Source: an uncultured Prevotellaceae bacterium (lineage in GTDB: Bacteria > Bacteroidota > Bacteroidia > Bacteroidales > Bacteroidaceae). Taken from it: a stretch of 25,262 nt of DNA. A program made the position numbers and the translations under genes. Where the stretch lies: NCBI GenBank assembly GCA_937877625.1, contig CALFJG010000058.1, forward strand, positions 1 to 25,262, given 5' to 3'. The notes under the pieces were generated by a model. The model searched no databases. It was given only the letters and a program-made list of their open reading frames with translations, and was not told the DNA's origin. Shown here piece after piece: positions 1 to 7,217 of this stretch; the stretch's first letter is position 1, and every line of letters begins with the position of its first letter.

Positions 1-19
1 TGTCGTACAACAGTAAGAC

Positions 20-52
20 AACTACTCATGCACTATAGGGTGCTGAGTAGTT
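20..52. repeat. Imperfect palindrome at the left edge
   Basis: The arms AACTACTCA (20-28) and TGAGTAGTT (44-52) are perfect reverse complements. An inner GCAC/GTGC pair extends the stem after one unpaired T, leaving a six-base loop. No T-run follows on either strand, so it looks more like an operator or structured RNA than an intrinsic terminator. It lies just upstream of the plus-strand promoter at 57-87. Confidence 0.6.
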
Positions 53-56
53 ACAC

Positions 57-87
57 TTACTTATATCGGTTTTTATTCTTATCTTTG
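57..87 (+). promoter_or_regulatory. Bacteroidetes-type promoter for the small plus-strand gene
   Basis: TATCTTTG at 80-87 matches the Bacteroidetes -7 consensus TAnnTTTG. TTAC at 57-60 sits 19 bases upstream in place of the usual TTTG. The stretch ACTTACTTATA (55-65) resembles the repeated element at 9225-9245 and 10655-10675. The -7 box ends only four bases before the ATG at 92, so a transcript would be almost leaderless; either translation is leaderless or the promoter serves another start. Confidence 0.5.
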
Positions 88-91
88 CAGC

Positions 92-295
92 ATGAAAGGT
101 ATAAAAAGCATAATAGCCACCGGGTCGCTTCTGACTTTCGTAGTGTCCTTTGCTGTTTTCGTAATCAGCATCTTAGCCGGATTCTACGCTAACTTAGCGT
201 TGTCAGGGCTTACCGCTGTTGTGGCTTTTATTTTCTATATCGCTTCGGGCAATCCTGATAATGCTACTTATCTTCGCCATTGTCAGCGTTCATAA
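92..295 (+). CDS. Small two-helix membrane protein, unknown function
   Basis: I do not recognise this 67-residue protein. It has two hydrophobic stretches, about residues 8-30 and 34-51, with a short polar N terminus carrying two lysines and a polar C terminus, which fits a two-pass inner-membrane protein. A good -7 box lies immediately upstream. It faces the leftward late operon and its last 32 bases overlap the end of the tail-chaperone extension, so it sits where the tape-measure gene would be expected to begin on the other strand. Small membrane proteins at such places are often lysogeny-expressed or superinfection-exclusion genes, but nothing in the sequence proves that. The nearly leaderless context lowers certainty about the start. 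Confidence 0.45.
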   Translation: MKGIKSIIATGSLLTFVVSFAVFVISILAGFYANLALSGLTAVVAFIFYIASGNPDNATYLRHCQRS

Positions 296-617
296 CCCTT
301 GCTACCAACTTTTCAAACCTCGCTTTGCTTTCCTCTGCCGTTAGCGGCTTCGGGGCTTTCTTTTGTGGGGCCTTTGGTTTGTCCCACGGTAACGGATAGA
401 CTTTTCGCGCTGTTGGCCGTCCTTTCAGGTGTGGCCGTAGGGTGGCAACTATTATCGCCCTTGCGCGTTCCCACCCGTCTTTGTAATCGGCTTCGCGTTG
501 GTCGTGGTACGCCTCGCAAATGCTCTCAAATTCCTTTGGGGTACACCTGCAAAAATCGTCAAACGATAGGTGTATGCAGCCCAACGCAAAGCCTAAGTAG
601 TCGTTAATCCCTAAGTT
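264..617 (-). CDS. Tail assembly chaperone, frameshift extension (T-like part)
   Basis: This open frame lies one base back (-1) from the upstream chaperone gene and has no convincing start of its own: its only candidate is a TTG at 584, yet the frame stays open upstream to the A-run at 617-623. Reading through the slip gives a fusion of about 222 residues: 105 from the first gene and 117 from here. The join continues ...EEKK-NLGINDYLGFALGC. The motif FDDFCRCTPKEFESICEAY and following charged helix resemble the T part of G/GT-type chaperones, which recruit tape-measure and tail-tube proteins during tail assembly. The C-terminal half is rich in Lys, Pro and Ala. The frame ends at TAG 266-264. 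Confidence 0.75.
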   Translation of the reverse strand, partial: NLGINDYLGFALGCIHLSFDDFCRCTPKEFESICEAYHDQREADYKDGWERARAIIVATLRPHLKGRPTARKVYPLPWDKPKAPQKKAPKPLTAEESKARFEKLVARVMNADNGEDK

Positions 618-931
618 TTTTTTTCTTCGGGTGTCTCGCTGTTTTCTGTATTCTCACCGTCTGACTGCTCTTTGTTGGCCTCGGCCCACTCCGTAGCCTC
701 TTCGGGTGTAACATTGTCGGCAAAGTCCATAAGCGACAAATTGAAATCTAAGCCGTCGGCCTTGGATGCTGATTTTACACAACACCAAAGGTACGTACAA
801 AGGTCGCTGAAACTACCGGGGTCTATCTCTGTAACCTCCTTGCCGGTTTCCTGTTTGAAACGTAGCATAGCCCCCATAGTCTGCCTACAGGGGTACGCTA
901 CGCCATTGATAGTAATTTCTACTTTCTTCAT
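611..931 (-). CDS. Tail assembly chaperone (G-like, unshifted product)
   Basis: A 106-residue protein directly after the tail-tube gene, the usual place of the tail assembly chaperone in long-tailed phages. It starts MKKVEITINGVAYPCRQTMG and continues with the RFKQETGKEV pattern common in chaperones of this class. The C terminus is acidic and low in complexity (TPEEATEW through ETPEEKKT), as expected of a linker before a frameshift site. The last sense codons are GAA GAA AAA AAA ACT, then TAG. The nine-A run allows a -1 slip to make the longer product. The protein acts in the cytoplasm and is not part of the finished virion in related phages. Confidence 0.75.
   Translation of the reverse strand: MKKVEITINGVAYPCRQTMGAMLRFKQETGKEVTEIDPGSFSDLCTYLWCCVKSASKADGLDFNLSLMDFADNVTPEEATEWAEANKEQSDGENTENSETPEEKKT
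617..623 (-). promoter_or_regulatory. Programmed -1 frameshift site (A AAA AAA)
   Basis: On the minus strand nine consecutive A residues (624-616) are read in frame as AA AAA AAA A, one codon before the stop TAG at 613-611. The heptamer A AAA AAA at 623-617 fits the X XXY YYZ rule for tandem slippage. After a -1 slip the next codons are AAC TTA GGG, leading into a 117-codon open frame. Position and gene order match the conserved G/GT frameshift of tail assembly chaperones. I saw no clear stimulatory pseudoknot downstream. Confidence 0.75.
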
Positions 932-951
932 GTGTCAGTAGGAATTAGGAG

Positions 952-1416
952 TTAGGTGCTGCTGCCGCCCGACGGCTTGCCGGGATAGGTCGTGGGCTCG
1001 CCGTCGCTCTCCAGACTGATAGAGAATGTAGCATCGTCCTGCGCGGGGCTTGTTTCCTCCAAATTGGTGATAACAAAGTTACCCTGCACGTATGGGGTTG
1101 CGTCGCCCTCACGTTGGAAAGCCTTAACCGAAATAGAAGCACCTGCGCCCCACAAAGCGGACAACTCGGCATAGCCGTTTTCGCTCTCGCCGTAGTAACG
1201 CAAGCCCTCGGCACTAATTGAAATACTAAGGCCGGTAACGCCCTTGCCTTTCCACAAACCGGCTGAATAGCCTTGGCTTGCAGCGGGCTTTACGGCTCTG
1301 TCCTTAGTCTCGCTGTTGAAAGTAATCGTGTGGGTAGTGCAATGGCCAATAGCCTTGCCGCCAACGCTCAACAGAATGTCGCTACCGTTAATGTAGCCTG
1401 AACTTGGTACTGCCAT
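952..1416 (-). CDS. Major tail tube protein
   Basis: A 154-residue protein with alternating short beta strands, matching the size and character of major tail tube proteins of long-tailed phages (TP901-1/lambda gpV-like fold). It begins MAVPSSGYINGSDILLSVGG and has the pattern of a tube monomer: a cysteine-histidine strand (AIGHCTTHTITF), a WKGKGVTGLSISISAEGL core, and VQGNFVITNLEE near the C terminus. The end is Gly/Ser/Pro-rich. It follows the tail-terminator gene by six bases and precedes the chaperone by 20, the standard order terminator, tube, chaperone. It should form the hollow tail tube around the tape-measure protein. Confidence 0.75.
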   Translation of the reverse strand: MAVPSSGYINGSDILLSVGGKAIGHCTTHTITFNSETKDRAVKPAASQGYSAGLWKGKGVTGLSISISAEGLRYYGESENGYAELSALWGAGASISVKAFQREGDATPYVQGNFVITNLEETSPAQDDATFSISLESDGEPTTYPGKPSGGSST

Positions 1417-1422
1417 AATCTC

Positions 1423-1812
1423 TTATACTTTAATGGTAAAATTTAACTCTTGTATATAAGCATCGTTTTCGTAGTATTCTTCGCCTCCGGCAATCGTACA
1501 ACTCCGCATAATCAGGGTGTCTTTTGTGGCTTGCTTACCGTCTAAAGCCTGTCTGACGGCTTCGGCCAACTGCACCCCGTCACCGTATTTGGCGGCAAAG
1601 CAAAGTACATCTATTTGCACGGTGTCCGCTCCCTGCGTACCCTTGGCCGGGTTATGCTCCAGGCGTGAACGGCGATACGCTACATACGGTAACGTGGCTT
1701 TGTCTGTGACAACGGGAAAAACCTTGTTTGCCCGTGCCATAACCTCCGCGTCGTTTGTCAGAACGTCGTAGATAATTTCGCCAACGCTTAACGATGTCTT
1801 ATTTACTGCCAT
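1423..1812 (-). CDS. Tail terminator / tail completion protein (DUF3168-like)
   Basis: A 129-residue protein beginning MAVNKTSLSVGEIIYDVLTN. The pattern of an N-terminal helix, VFPVVTDKATLPYVAYRRS, a strand with QIDVLCFAAKYGDGVQLAEAVRQAL and a C-terminal beta strand QELNFTIKV is typical of the DUF3168/gpU-like tail terminators, which stop tail-tube growth and join the tail to the head. It lies between the HK97-gp10-type gene and the tube gene, the expected position. Confidence 0.75.
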   Translation of the reverse strand: MAVNKTSLSVGEIIYDVLTNDAEVMARANKVFPVVTDKATLPYVAYRRSRLEHNPAKGTQGADTVQIDVLCFAAKYGDGVQLAEAVRQALDGKQATKDTLIMRSCTIAGGEEYYENDAYIQELNFTIKV

Positions 1813-1830
1813 AACTTAATACTCTTAGCG

Positions 1831-2415
1831 TTAAACAAATCCGCATTTCTTAGCCACTTTCTCTACGGCTACCCCTACTTCCGTACCTAAGTCGTGTTCT
1901 ACGGTTTGGAATATTTCGGGTGTCGCCCTTTCAAGAAATCCGTAAGCACCCATTTGGCCCGTCGGTATTCCATCCTTACGTATGGTTTCCGTCCAATATT
2001 GCGTTTTGCCGCTTCGGTGTGTGCCATAAATACCGTGCTTTATACGTATTTTCTTGCCGCCTCGCTGACGTTCCTTTGTACCCTCTTCAGCCCACATAAG
2101 TACAGGTTTCTTAAAGCCCTTACGGTTTTCGTGCATTGACTTTTCGCCCTGCCCTTTCAGGTTAGCCCGGTGGGCCTTGACGGTAATCATAAAGCCACCG
2201 CCTCGGCTGTAGATGTGGCTACGTATGCCCTTATCCCAATCGCTTTTGTTTCCCTGAACTTGCAGCCCGCTTGTACCTAAGTATTTCCGGGCTATGCCTA
2301 ACGCCTTTTTTGCCTCGGCGCGGTATGAGCGTTTCAGGGCGTTACGTAGTTGGCGTGGCGTTAGTTCCTTGGCTAACTCTTTCCACTCGCTGCCTGTGTA
2401 TTCGCTGGGTTGCAT
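1831..2415 (-). CDS. HK97 gp10-like head-tail protein
   Basis: A 194-residue basic protein. The middle carries the features of the HK97-gp10 family: LRNALKRSYRAEAKKALGIA, a string of basic and glycine residues, GIYGTHRSG, and a C-terminal helix (QTVEHDLGTEVGVAVEKVAK). It is preceded by the head-closure region and followed by the tail terminator, the usual gp10 slot at the head-tail junction. It is longer than many family members (about 120-150 residues), mainly from a Lys/Arg/Gly-rich central stretch. Confidence 0.65.
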   Translation of the reverse strand: MQPSEYTGSEWKELAKELTPRQLRNALKRSYRAEAKKALGIARKYLGTSGLQVQGNKSDWDKGIRSHIYSRGGGFMITVKAHRANLKGQGEKSMHENRKGFKKPVLMWAEEGTKERQRGGKKIRIKHGIYGTHRSGKTQYWTETIRKDGIPTGQMGAYGFLERATPEIFQTVEHDLGTEVGVAVEKVAKKCGFV

Positions 2416-2437
2416 ACGCTGTGCGGTTTATTCGTTG

Positions 2438-2893
2438 TTACTTTCGCTGTGCCATAACCCATCGTTTCCACTTGCCGGGTGCGTACATCTGATTATCGGT
2501 ACTTTTGGCTTGGTCGGATAGTCGTAGGTAGCATCTTCGATTGTCAGGAAATAAGTAGGTGTTAGCCTGTCTAAATCGTTGGTGCGCCTGTGCGAAAGTC
2601 ATTACATCTTTGCAGGCATCGGCAAAGCCTGATAACGTAAGGTTATACGTCTCGGCTACAAAGTCGGTGCGTAGTGTTACCTGATTAACAGGCATAACGA
2701 AATCTACGCCCTGTACTACGTCGTAGGTGGTAATCATGTACTCACCGGGTACATCGAAAACAGGCTGCTGGGCCTTTTCGGTTACTACTACGTCGCCGTA
2801 GGTAGGCGGCTGCTCTACCGTTCCACCGGCAAACGCGCAAAGCGATACACTAAAGATTAGTGCCAACGCTGATAAAATAATTTTGGATTTCAT
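2438..2893 (-). CDS. Exported protein of unknown function inside the head-tail operon
   Basis: I do not recognise the 151-residue protein. Residues 1-22 form a clear signal peptide: a basic start (MKSK), a hydrophobic core (ILSALALIFSVSLC) and AFA before a likely signal peptidase I cut in front of GG. The cysteine in the core lacks a good lipobox. The mature part is about 130 residues and mildly beta-like, with a basic C terminus (GKWKRWVMAQRK) and two further cysteines. It sits on the same strand between head closure and HK97-gp10 genes, with an AAAAAAGG stretch just before its ATG. A protein sent to the envelope is unexpected among virion genes; superinfection exclusion or an envelope-modifying role are possibilities only. 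Confidence 0.65.
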   Translation of the reverse strand: MKSKIILSALALIFSVSLCAFAGGTVEQPPTYGDVVVTEKAQQPVFDVPGEYMITTYDVVQGVDFVMPVNQVTLRTDFVAETYNLTLSGFADACKDVMTFAQAHQRFRQANTYLFPDNRRCYLRLSDQAKSTDNQMYAPGKWKRWVMAQRK

Positions 2894-2915
2894 ACCTTTT
2901 TTGTTTTTGGGGTTG

Positions 2916-3236
2916 TTACTCGTTTACTCTCTCACAAATCAGGGTCTTATAGCCTCTATCAATATTCGGCTCAATGGCTACAACGGTATAGAGATACCCG
3001 CCCAACTGCTGTACGCGCCAATTCTCGGCTACCGTGTGCGCGTCGCGGATATTCCACGAAACGCGATAATCCGGGAAATGCTCGCCTACCTCTTCGCTAC
3101 GGTTGCCCGTATGCTTTACGCGCTCGGCGTGTACGGTTACGGTGTCGGTATAGGTCGTAACCTCTTCGCCAAAGTCGTTAGTGGTCTGCGTAGGCTCTAA
3201 CAGCGTAAGTTTGTATTTCATCCGTCCGGCTATCAT
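2916..3236 (-). CDS. Head closure / head-tail adaptor protein
   Basis: A 106-residue protein starting MIAGRMKYKLTLLEPTQTTN, followed by DFGEEVTTYTDTVTVHAERV. This opening and the later strand pattern (YRVSWNIRDAHTVAENWRVQQLGGYLYTVVAIEPN) fit the SPP1 gp16-like head-tail adaptor family, which closes the portal channel after DNA packaging. Its ATG overlaps the stop of the upstream connector gene by four bases (ATGA), implying translational coupling. Confidence 0.75.
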   Translation of the reverse strand: MIAGRMKYKLTLLEPTQTTNDFGEEVTTYTDTVTVHAERVKHTGNRSEEVGEHFPDYRVSWNIRDAHTVAENWRVQQLGGYLYTVVAIEPNIDRGYKTLICERVNE

Positions 3237-3544
3237 CTTGCCAACTTTCTAAAGGGTTTCATTAAGGCTAATAGTGCGTTTGGAACACTATGGTACTGCA
3301 CTTGTGCGTCGCTCTCACGTTGGTTATACCAATGTGCGCCAATGAGTAAGACGGCCTGTTTCAGTTCGTCGGGGAAATTCCCGGATTCGTCCATTTCGGC
3401 CAATTCCTCACGGGTACGACGGGTATAGCGGATAACGTGCTTTTCTGCTGCATCCAAATACTGCTGCAAAAGCGTATCGTCTGCCGTAAACTCGTCGGCG
3501 TTGCACTGCTTCTTAAAGAGTTCCAAACTCACTACATTAGCCAT
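3233..3544 (-). CDS. Head-tail connector protein (gp6-like)
   Basis: A 103-residue, largely helical protein: LELFKKQCNADEFTADDTLL, LQQYLDAAEKHVIRYTRR, then PDELKQAVLLIGAHWYNQRE and VPNALLALMKPFRKL. The AVLLIGAHWYNQRE helix and the final NALLALMKPFR are typical of gp6-like connector proteins that form a ring under the portal. It lies immediately after the capsid gene, as in HK97-type operons. Confidence 0.8.
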   Translation of the reverse strand: MANVVSLELFKKQCNADEFTADDTLLQQYLDAAEKHVIRYTRRTREELAEMDESGNFPDELKQAVLLIGAHWYNQRESDAQVQYHSVPNALLALMKPFRKLAR

Positions 3545-3579
3545 AACTTAAAGCACTCCTGATTAGTTACACAATCCGT

Positions 3580-4980
3580 TTAGCCTGCGGCCTGAACGGT
3601 CACGGCGCAAGTTGCGGTGTAGGTCTGACCGCCAAACGTGAACGATGCGGTTACGTTAGACGTACCGGCTGCAACGGCTGTTACCTTACCATTTGCGACG
3701 GTGGCCTTTGCGGTTGCGCTACTTGCCCACGTAACGGCTGTGCCTACGGGGAATACGGTAGCCGTCAGGTCGTAGGTGTCGCCAACGGTCAAAGTCAACT
3801 CGGACTTATCAAGGAAAACGCCAATCTGCGAAAGAACGGCGAAAGCCTCCTGACGCAATACGCTAATAGCGTAGTCCACGTTAAGCACAAAGTCGATAGC
3901 GTTCTTTCGTGCCTGGCTGTAGGGGTCTACGATAAACACCATGTCACCAAACAGGCCCTGCGGTGCGTACTTAAACGCGCCGACGAAAATCTGGCCGTCG
4001 GGTACTTCGTTGGTGGTGAATACGGGTACACCGTTAATCTTACCGTTTTCGTCAACGATAGCAGAGTTTGCGCCCTGCCACTTCGGGGTAGCCTCCAAAT
4101 TGCCCTTAGTTACGTCGCTCATAACGTAGCAAAGGCCCTCGCCCTTGATGTTGTGCGAAAGGATAGCAGACTTAACGCCTACAAGTTCCATCAGGGTAGG
4201 AGTTGCGCCGGTGTAGGTCTTTTTGTTCTTAGCCACCATATTGGCGGGAATGAACGGGCCTACAAGGTCGGTAGAGCCGTTTACCTTGGTCTGACTGAAC
4301 ATAATCTTGTTCATCAGTTCGGCAATGGCTACCGGCATATACTGCGTGGCCACCAACTGCACAAGGTTGTCGGTCTCATTCAGGGCCTCACGGGTGATAG
4401 GCACGGCGATACCCAAACGCTCCGGCTTCGCAATGAGTTTGTTAATAGGTATCTTGGTGTCGCCCAACTCTGCGCCCTCATCGTTAATTGTGGCGTGGAA
4501 AGCCTCAACGATAGGCCACTGGTGATTACCTTTCAGGCCGGTAAGCAACGGTGCGCCAATGGCCGAAAGAATAGTCTTGTTATAAAGTGGCTCTACGATG
4601 TCGTGCGTAGTCAGCCCGGCGGGGTTCGTACCTGCAAGGCCGCTGGCGTAAGTAGAGGTGTTGCCGCCGAAAGACTGTGCTACGGCGCGGCTAATCTTCA
4701 ACTCGAAACGCTGGCCCTTGTCTAAGCACTCGCGTACCTTGGCGTTTGCGTAGGGTATATCTTCCTCGCGCATTACCTCGATAGTCGGGGTGTTGGCCTT
4801 AATCTTCATTTCGAGAATATCCAACTCGCGGGAAAGCTGCTTAATTTCGCCCTGCTCGGCCTCGGTGTATGCCTCGCGCTCCTTATCACTTTCGAGATTC
4901 TCCGCCATCTCGTTAAGGCGGCCTTTGATTTGACTAATCCGCTCGTAGGCTTCGCGGAAATTGAACTTTGGCTTACTCAT
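3580..4980 (-). CDS. HK97-fold major capsid protein with C-terminal Ig-like domain
   Basis: 466 residues in three parts. Residues 1 to about 70 are a charged coiled coil (YERISQIKGRLNEMAENLES), like the delta/scaffold domain removed by the prohead protease in HK97-type phages. About 80-385 is the capsid core, with NTSTYASGLAGTNPAGLTTH, the LGIAVPITREAL strand, and ALFGDM/YSQARKNAIDFVL near the end. About 392-464 is an added bacterial Ig-like (Big_2-type) domain: LTLTVGDTYDLTATVFP, VTWASSATAKATVANGKVTA, AAGTSNVTASF. Such domains usually face outward from the capsid. The protease gene lies directly upstream and the connector directly downstream. Confidence 0.85.
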   Translation of the reverse strand: MSKPKFNFREAYERISQIKGRLNEMAENLESDKEREAYTEAEQGEIKQLSRELDILEMKIKANTPTIEVMREEDIPYANAKVRECLDKGQRFELKISRAVAQSFGGNTSTYASGLAGTNPAGLTTHDIVEPLYNKTILSAIGAPLLTGLKGNHQWPIVEAFHATINDEGAELGDTKIPINKLIAKPERLGIAVPITREALNETDNLVQLVATQYMPVAIAELMNKIMFSQTKVNGSTDLVGPFIPANMVAKNKKTYTGATPTLMELVGVKSAILSHNIKGEGLCYVMSDVTKGNLEATPKWQGANSAIVDENGKINGVPVFTTNEVPDGQIFVGAFKYAPQGLFGDMVFIVDPYSQARKNAIDFVLNVDYAISVLRQEAFAVLSQIGVFLDKSELTLTVGDTYDLTATVFPVGTAVTWASSATAKATVANGKVTAVAAGTSNVTASFTFGGQTYTATCAVTVQAAG

Positions 4981-5019
4981 AACTTTTTTGCCTTGGTTAA
5001 ATTAAACAATATGCGCCGC

Positions 5020-5712
5020 CTAAACGGTGCGGTTTATTCTCTCTTTCAATACCCGGATAGCCTCGCGTTTCTTTGCAAGGTCTATTGTCTTGGGCTGCTC
5101 AACCGTCGTAGTTTTCGGTTTGTCGAATACTACACCGGCTTCCTCGACTTCGCGCTTACTTACCGTTGTCTGCTCGTAAGCGGGCTTTGGTGTAATCGTA
5201 AAGTCGTACACCTTATCAATACGCTTAACGTGGCGCAACAGAATATCGTCGCCGTCCTCTGTCTTTTCGCCTGACAACTCGTAACTAACGGCGTTCTCGC
5301 TATCCCGTTCATCGGTAGAGTAGATAAACGAGCATCCCGATATGTCGCCGCGTGAAATCAATTCCAACGCCTTATCGCCGTCGGCTGTCTTGGGTACTTC
5401 ACACCAAAACTTAACACCTATTTCGTCGATTTCGTAGTGCAACGTGCCAACGCCCATCTTACTACGGCCTAAGATAAGTTGGCGGTCGTGGAACATCGTA
5501 AGCATGATGTCGCAAGCGTCCAACGTCTCACGGGTAATACAACCGGGTTCTAATACCTCGTAGTAGTTTTCCCACCAATCGCACAAAAGACGGCTGCGCA
5601 CACCGAATTTAAGCGCGTAGCCCTCAATTATACGGCTCTCGCCGCCCTCGGCGGCTTCCCGGATTTGTAGCCTAACGTCAAATCCGATACTCCTTTTGTT
5701 AATCTTCGTCAT
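5020..5712 (-). CDS. Prohead maturation protease (HK97 family)
   Basis: 230 residues. The N-terminal half matches HK97-type prohead proteases: EGYALKFGVRS, YYEVLEPGCI, an expected catalytic His at 75 in MLTMFHDR, and a candidate Ser at 128 in GDISGCSF, where related enzymes have the serine nucleophile. A C-terminal stretch rich in Lys, Thr and Val with a helix (AKKREAIRVLKERI) may be a scaffold or propeptide. It should trim the capsid N-terminal domain during head maturation. The start overlaps the portal stop by 14 bases. Confidence 0.85.
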   Translation of the reverse strand: MTKINKRSIGFDVRLQIREAAEGGESRIIEGYALKFGVRSRLLCDWWENYYEVLEPGCITRETLDACDIMLTMFHDRQLILGRSKMGVGTLHYEIDEIGVKFWCEVPKTADGDKALELISRGDISGCSFIYSTDERDSENAVSYELSGEKTEDGDDILLRHVKRIDKVYDFTITPKPAYEQTTVSKREVEEAGVVFDKPKTTTVEQPKTIDLAKKREAIRVLKERINRTV

Positions 5713-6988
5713 CTTCTTCGCTTGGTTTTGTTTCTTCTATATTCGTTGTACCGCCTCCGGGCTTGAACTTGTCGCCGTTCAACGGTATAAGATTTGCAGA
5801 TACTAACGTAATATCGCCGCCCTCGACTGCGGGCTGGTTCTCGATGTGTCGCCAATCGTTTACGGTGTAGATGCCGCTTGCAATGGTCATTGTCTGGTAC
5901 TTCGCCAACGAAAGCAAATCAAGGCTGTAGATGCCTTTACGGTCAAACTTGAAAATACGTTTGCAGCAAAGCGACTGCGGTATAAGTTTGCGTGTAAACT
6001 CGGCCTCAATACGTTTCAGGATAGGGTCTAACGAAAACGACAAATACGTTATATTGGCCATTTCAGCCGATTTGTAGTTATTGCTCGTATCGTCAAACAC
6101 AAACGACGGGTGTACGCCAAAGAAACGGCAAAGTTCCCGGACGGTAAACTTACGGGTTTCCAAAAACTGCATATCGGTAGAGGAAAGCGAAATTTGCTTA
6201 AAGTCGGACTGACCGGGCAAACTTACGATATGCTCACCGTTCATAAACCTTTCGTCTAAGTTGGCGGCTGTCTTTTCCAACTCTTCATCTGCATACTCGC
6301 CAAAGCCTACTACCGATTTGTCGTTGCTGACAATACCCCGGACGTTACCGCCATTGATAAAGCGGTTTGCCGTCTCAACGTCGCCCGCCTGTGCAATAGT
6401 AAGAGTATTGCGGGCGTGGCTTAGTACGCTCTCGCCTGTACGCCCATCTGACGAATGTAAATACAGGTGTATAACTTCGGATTCCTTAAACGTACCGTAA
6501 ACGCCGTTATATGCGTCGCAAATGGTGTACGTGCCGTTCAAAGCGTCGTGGCCTACCGTGTTGCGCCCGCAAAGCACTAAGTCGGTAATCTCTCCCCTGA
6601 CTTTGCGCGGGTAGATGTAGGCGTTACCGTCTAAAAGCATCATCTTAACGGCCATACTCCAAAAGTCGAAAATTGACATTTCGGGTTGAGGCTGTACGGT
6701 AAGTAAATAATGTAGGTCGTTGTTTTTGTCCTCTTGGTAGCGGTCGCCCTTTAACTTCATGTACTGCAAATGCAAACCGGCTACGCTATCACTAAGCAAC
6801 TGCACACAACGGTAAACGGTGGCTACGGCTGTCGCGGTGTCAGTAGAGGCGTAGAAAAATTGCAGCCCTGCACCTGTGCGCGGGGTTGTACGTTGCGTGG
6901 TTTTGGCTTGCGGCGCGGGTGCGGCCTGTTGCTCTACCACTTCATCGCGTTGTTTCCAAATACGGGAAATATCCCACCATTTAGCCAT
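5699..6988 (-). CDS. Portal protein (HK97 family)
   Basis: I place the start at 6988 (MAKWWDISRIWKQRDE), giving 429 residues. A longer reading from 7021 would put its ATG inside the -7 promoter box, so it is unlikely. Phage_portal landmarks are present: VYRCVQLLSDSVAGLHLQYM, HYLLTVQPQPEMS, FWSMAVKMMLLDGNAYIYPR, VIHLYLHSSDGRTGESVLSH, LCRFFGVHPSFVFD and LSFSLDPILKRIEAEFTRKL. The C terminus is acidic. The dodecameric ring is the DNA channel and terminase docking site. It is separated from large terminase by a 4.7 kb accessory island and has its own promoter. Confidence 0.9.
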   Translation of the reverse strand: MAKWWDISRIWKQRDEVVEQQAAPAPQAKTTQRTTPRTGAGLQFFYASTDTATAVATVYRCVQLLSDSVAGLHLQYMKLKGDRYQEDKNNDLHYLLTVQPQPEMSIFDFWSMAVKMMLLDGNAYIYPRKVRGEITDLVLCGRNTVGHDALNGTYTICDAYNGVYGTFKESEVIHLYLHSSDGRTGESVLSHARNTLTIAQAGDVETANRFINGGNVRGIVSNDKSVVGFGEYADEELEKTAANLDERFMNGEHIVSLPGQSDFKQISLSSTDMQFLETRKFTVRELCRFFGVHPSFVFDDTSNNYKSAEMANITYLSFSLDPILKRIEAEFTRKLIPQSLCCKRIFKFDRKGIYSLDLLSLAKYQTMTIASGIYTVNDWRHIENQPAVEGGDITLVSANLIPLNGDKFKPGGGTTNIEETKPSEEDDED

Positions 6989-7010
6989 AAAAATAGATAT
7001 ATCTTTTCGG

Positions 7011-7043
7011 CAAAGATACACCTAATATTCCGTGAAAGCAAAA
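7011..7043 (-). promoter_or_regulatory. Late-operon promoter upstream of the portal gene
   Basis: On the minus strand TTTTG (7043-7039) is followed after 20 bases by TATCTTTG (7018-7011), an excellent Bacteroidetes -33/-7 pair. The leader to the portal ATG at 6988 is about 20 bases. This promoter makes the morphogenesis genes independent of the accessory island upstream. It lacks the element shared by the Rha and NYN promoters. Confidence 0.8.
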
Positions 7044-7117
7044 GGCAAATGGCGCATCGTGGCGCGTCTTGGTAAAGCGTGGTAGATATTTGAGTTTATT
7101 AAGATTTTATTTTCAGT

Positions 7118-7198
7118 AGGCACATGCCTTTTAGGGGCAAATCCCTTGGAACTTGCCCTAAGTGAAGCGGTCGCAAAGTCCGCTGACCTTGCGCCGCT
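7118..7198 (-). ncRNA. Three consecutive hairpins between HTH gene and portal promoter
   Basis: The roughly 175 bases between the HTH stop (7218) and the portal promoter (7043) hold three stems. The first is AGCGG-CGCAA/TTGCG-CCGCT (7166-7198) with one bulged T. The second is TTAGGG-CAA/TTGCCCTAA (7131-7161) with one bulged G. The third is a short GGCA/TGCC (7119-7128). None has a strong T-run, so they may be a structured 3' end of the Rha operon, a processing site or a small RNA. I cannot name an RNA family. Confidence 0.4.
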
Positions 7199-7217
7199 CC
7201 GGGTTAAATACGATAGT

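Noticed and set aside
20..52. Intrinsic terminator of the leftward late operon
   Set aside because: Good stem, but no T-run follows on either strand.
4153..4725. 190-codon plus-strand frame opposite the capsid gene
   Set aside because: Shadow of the well-supported major capsid gene; no promoter and no recognisable domain.
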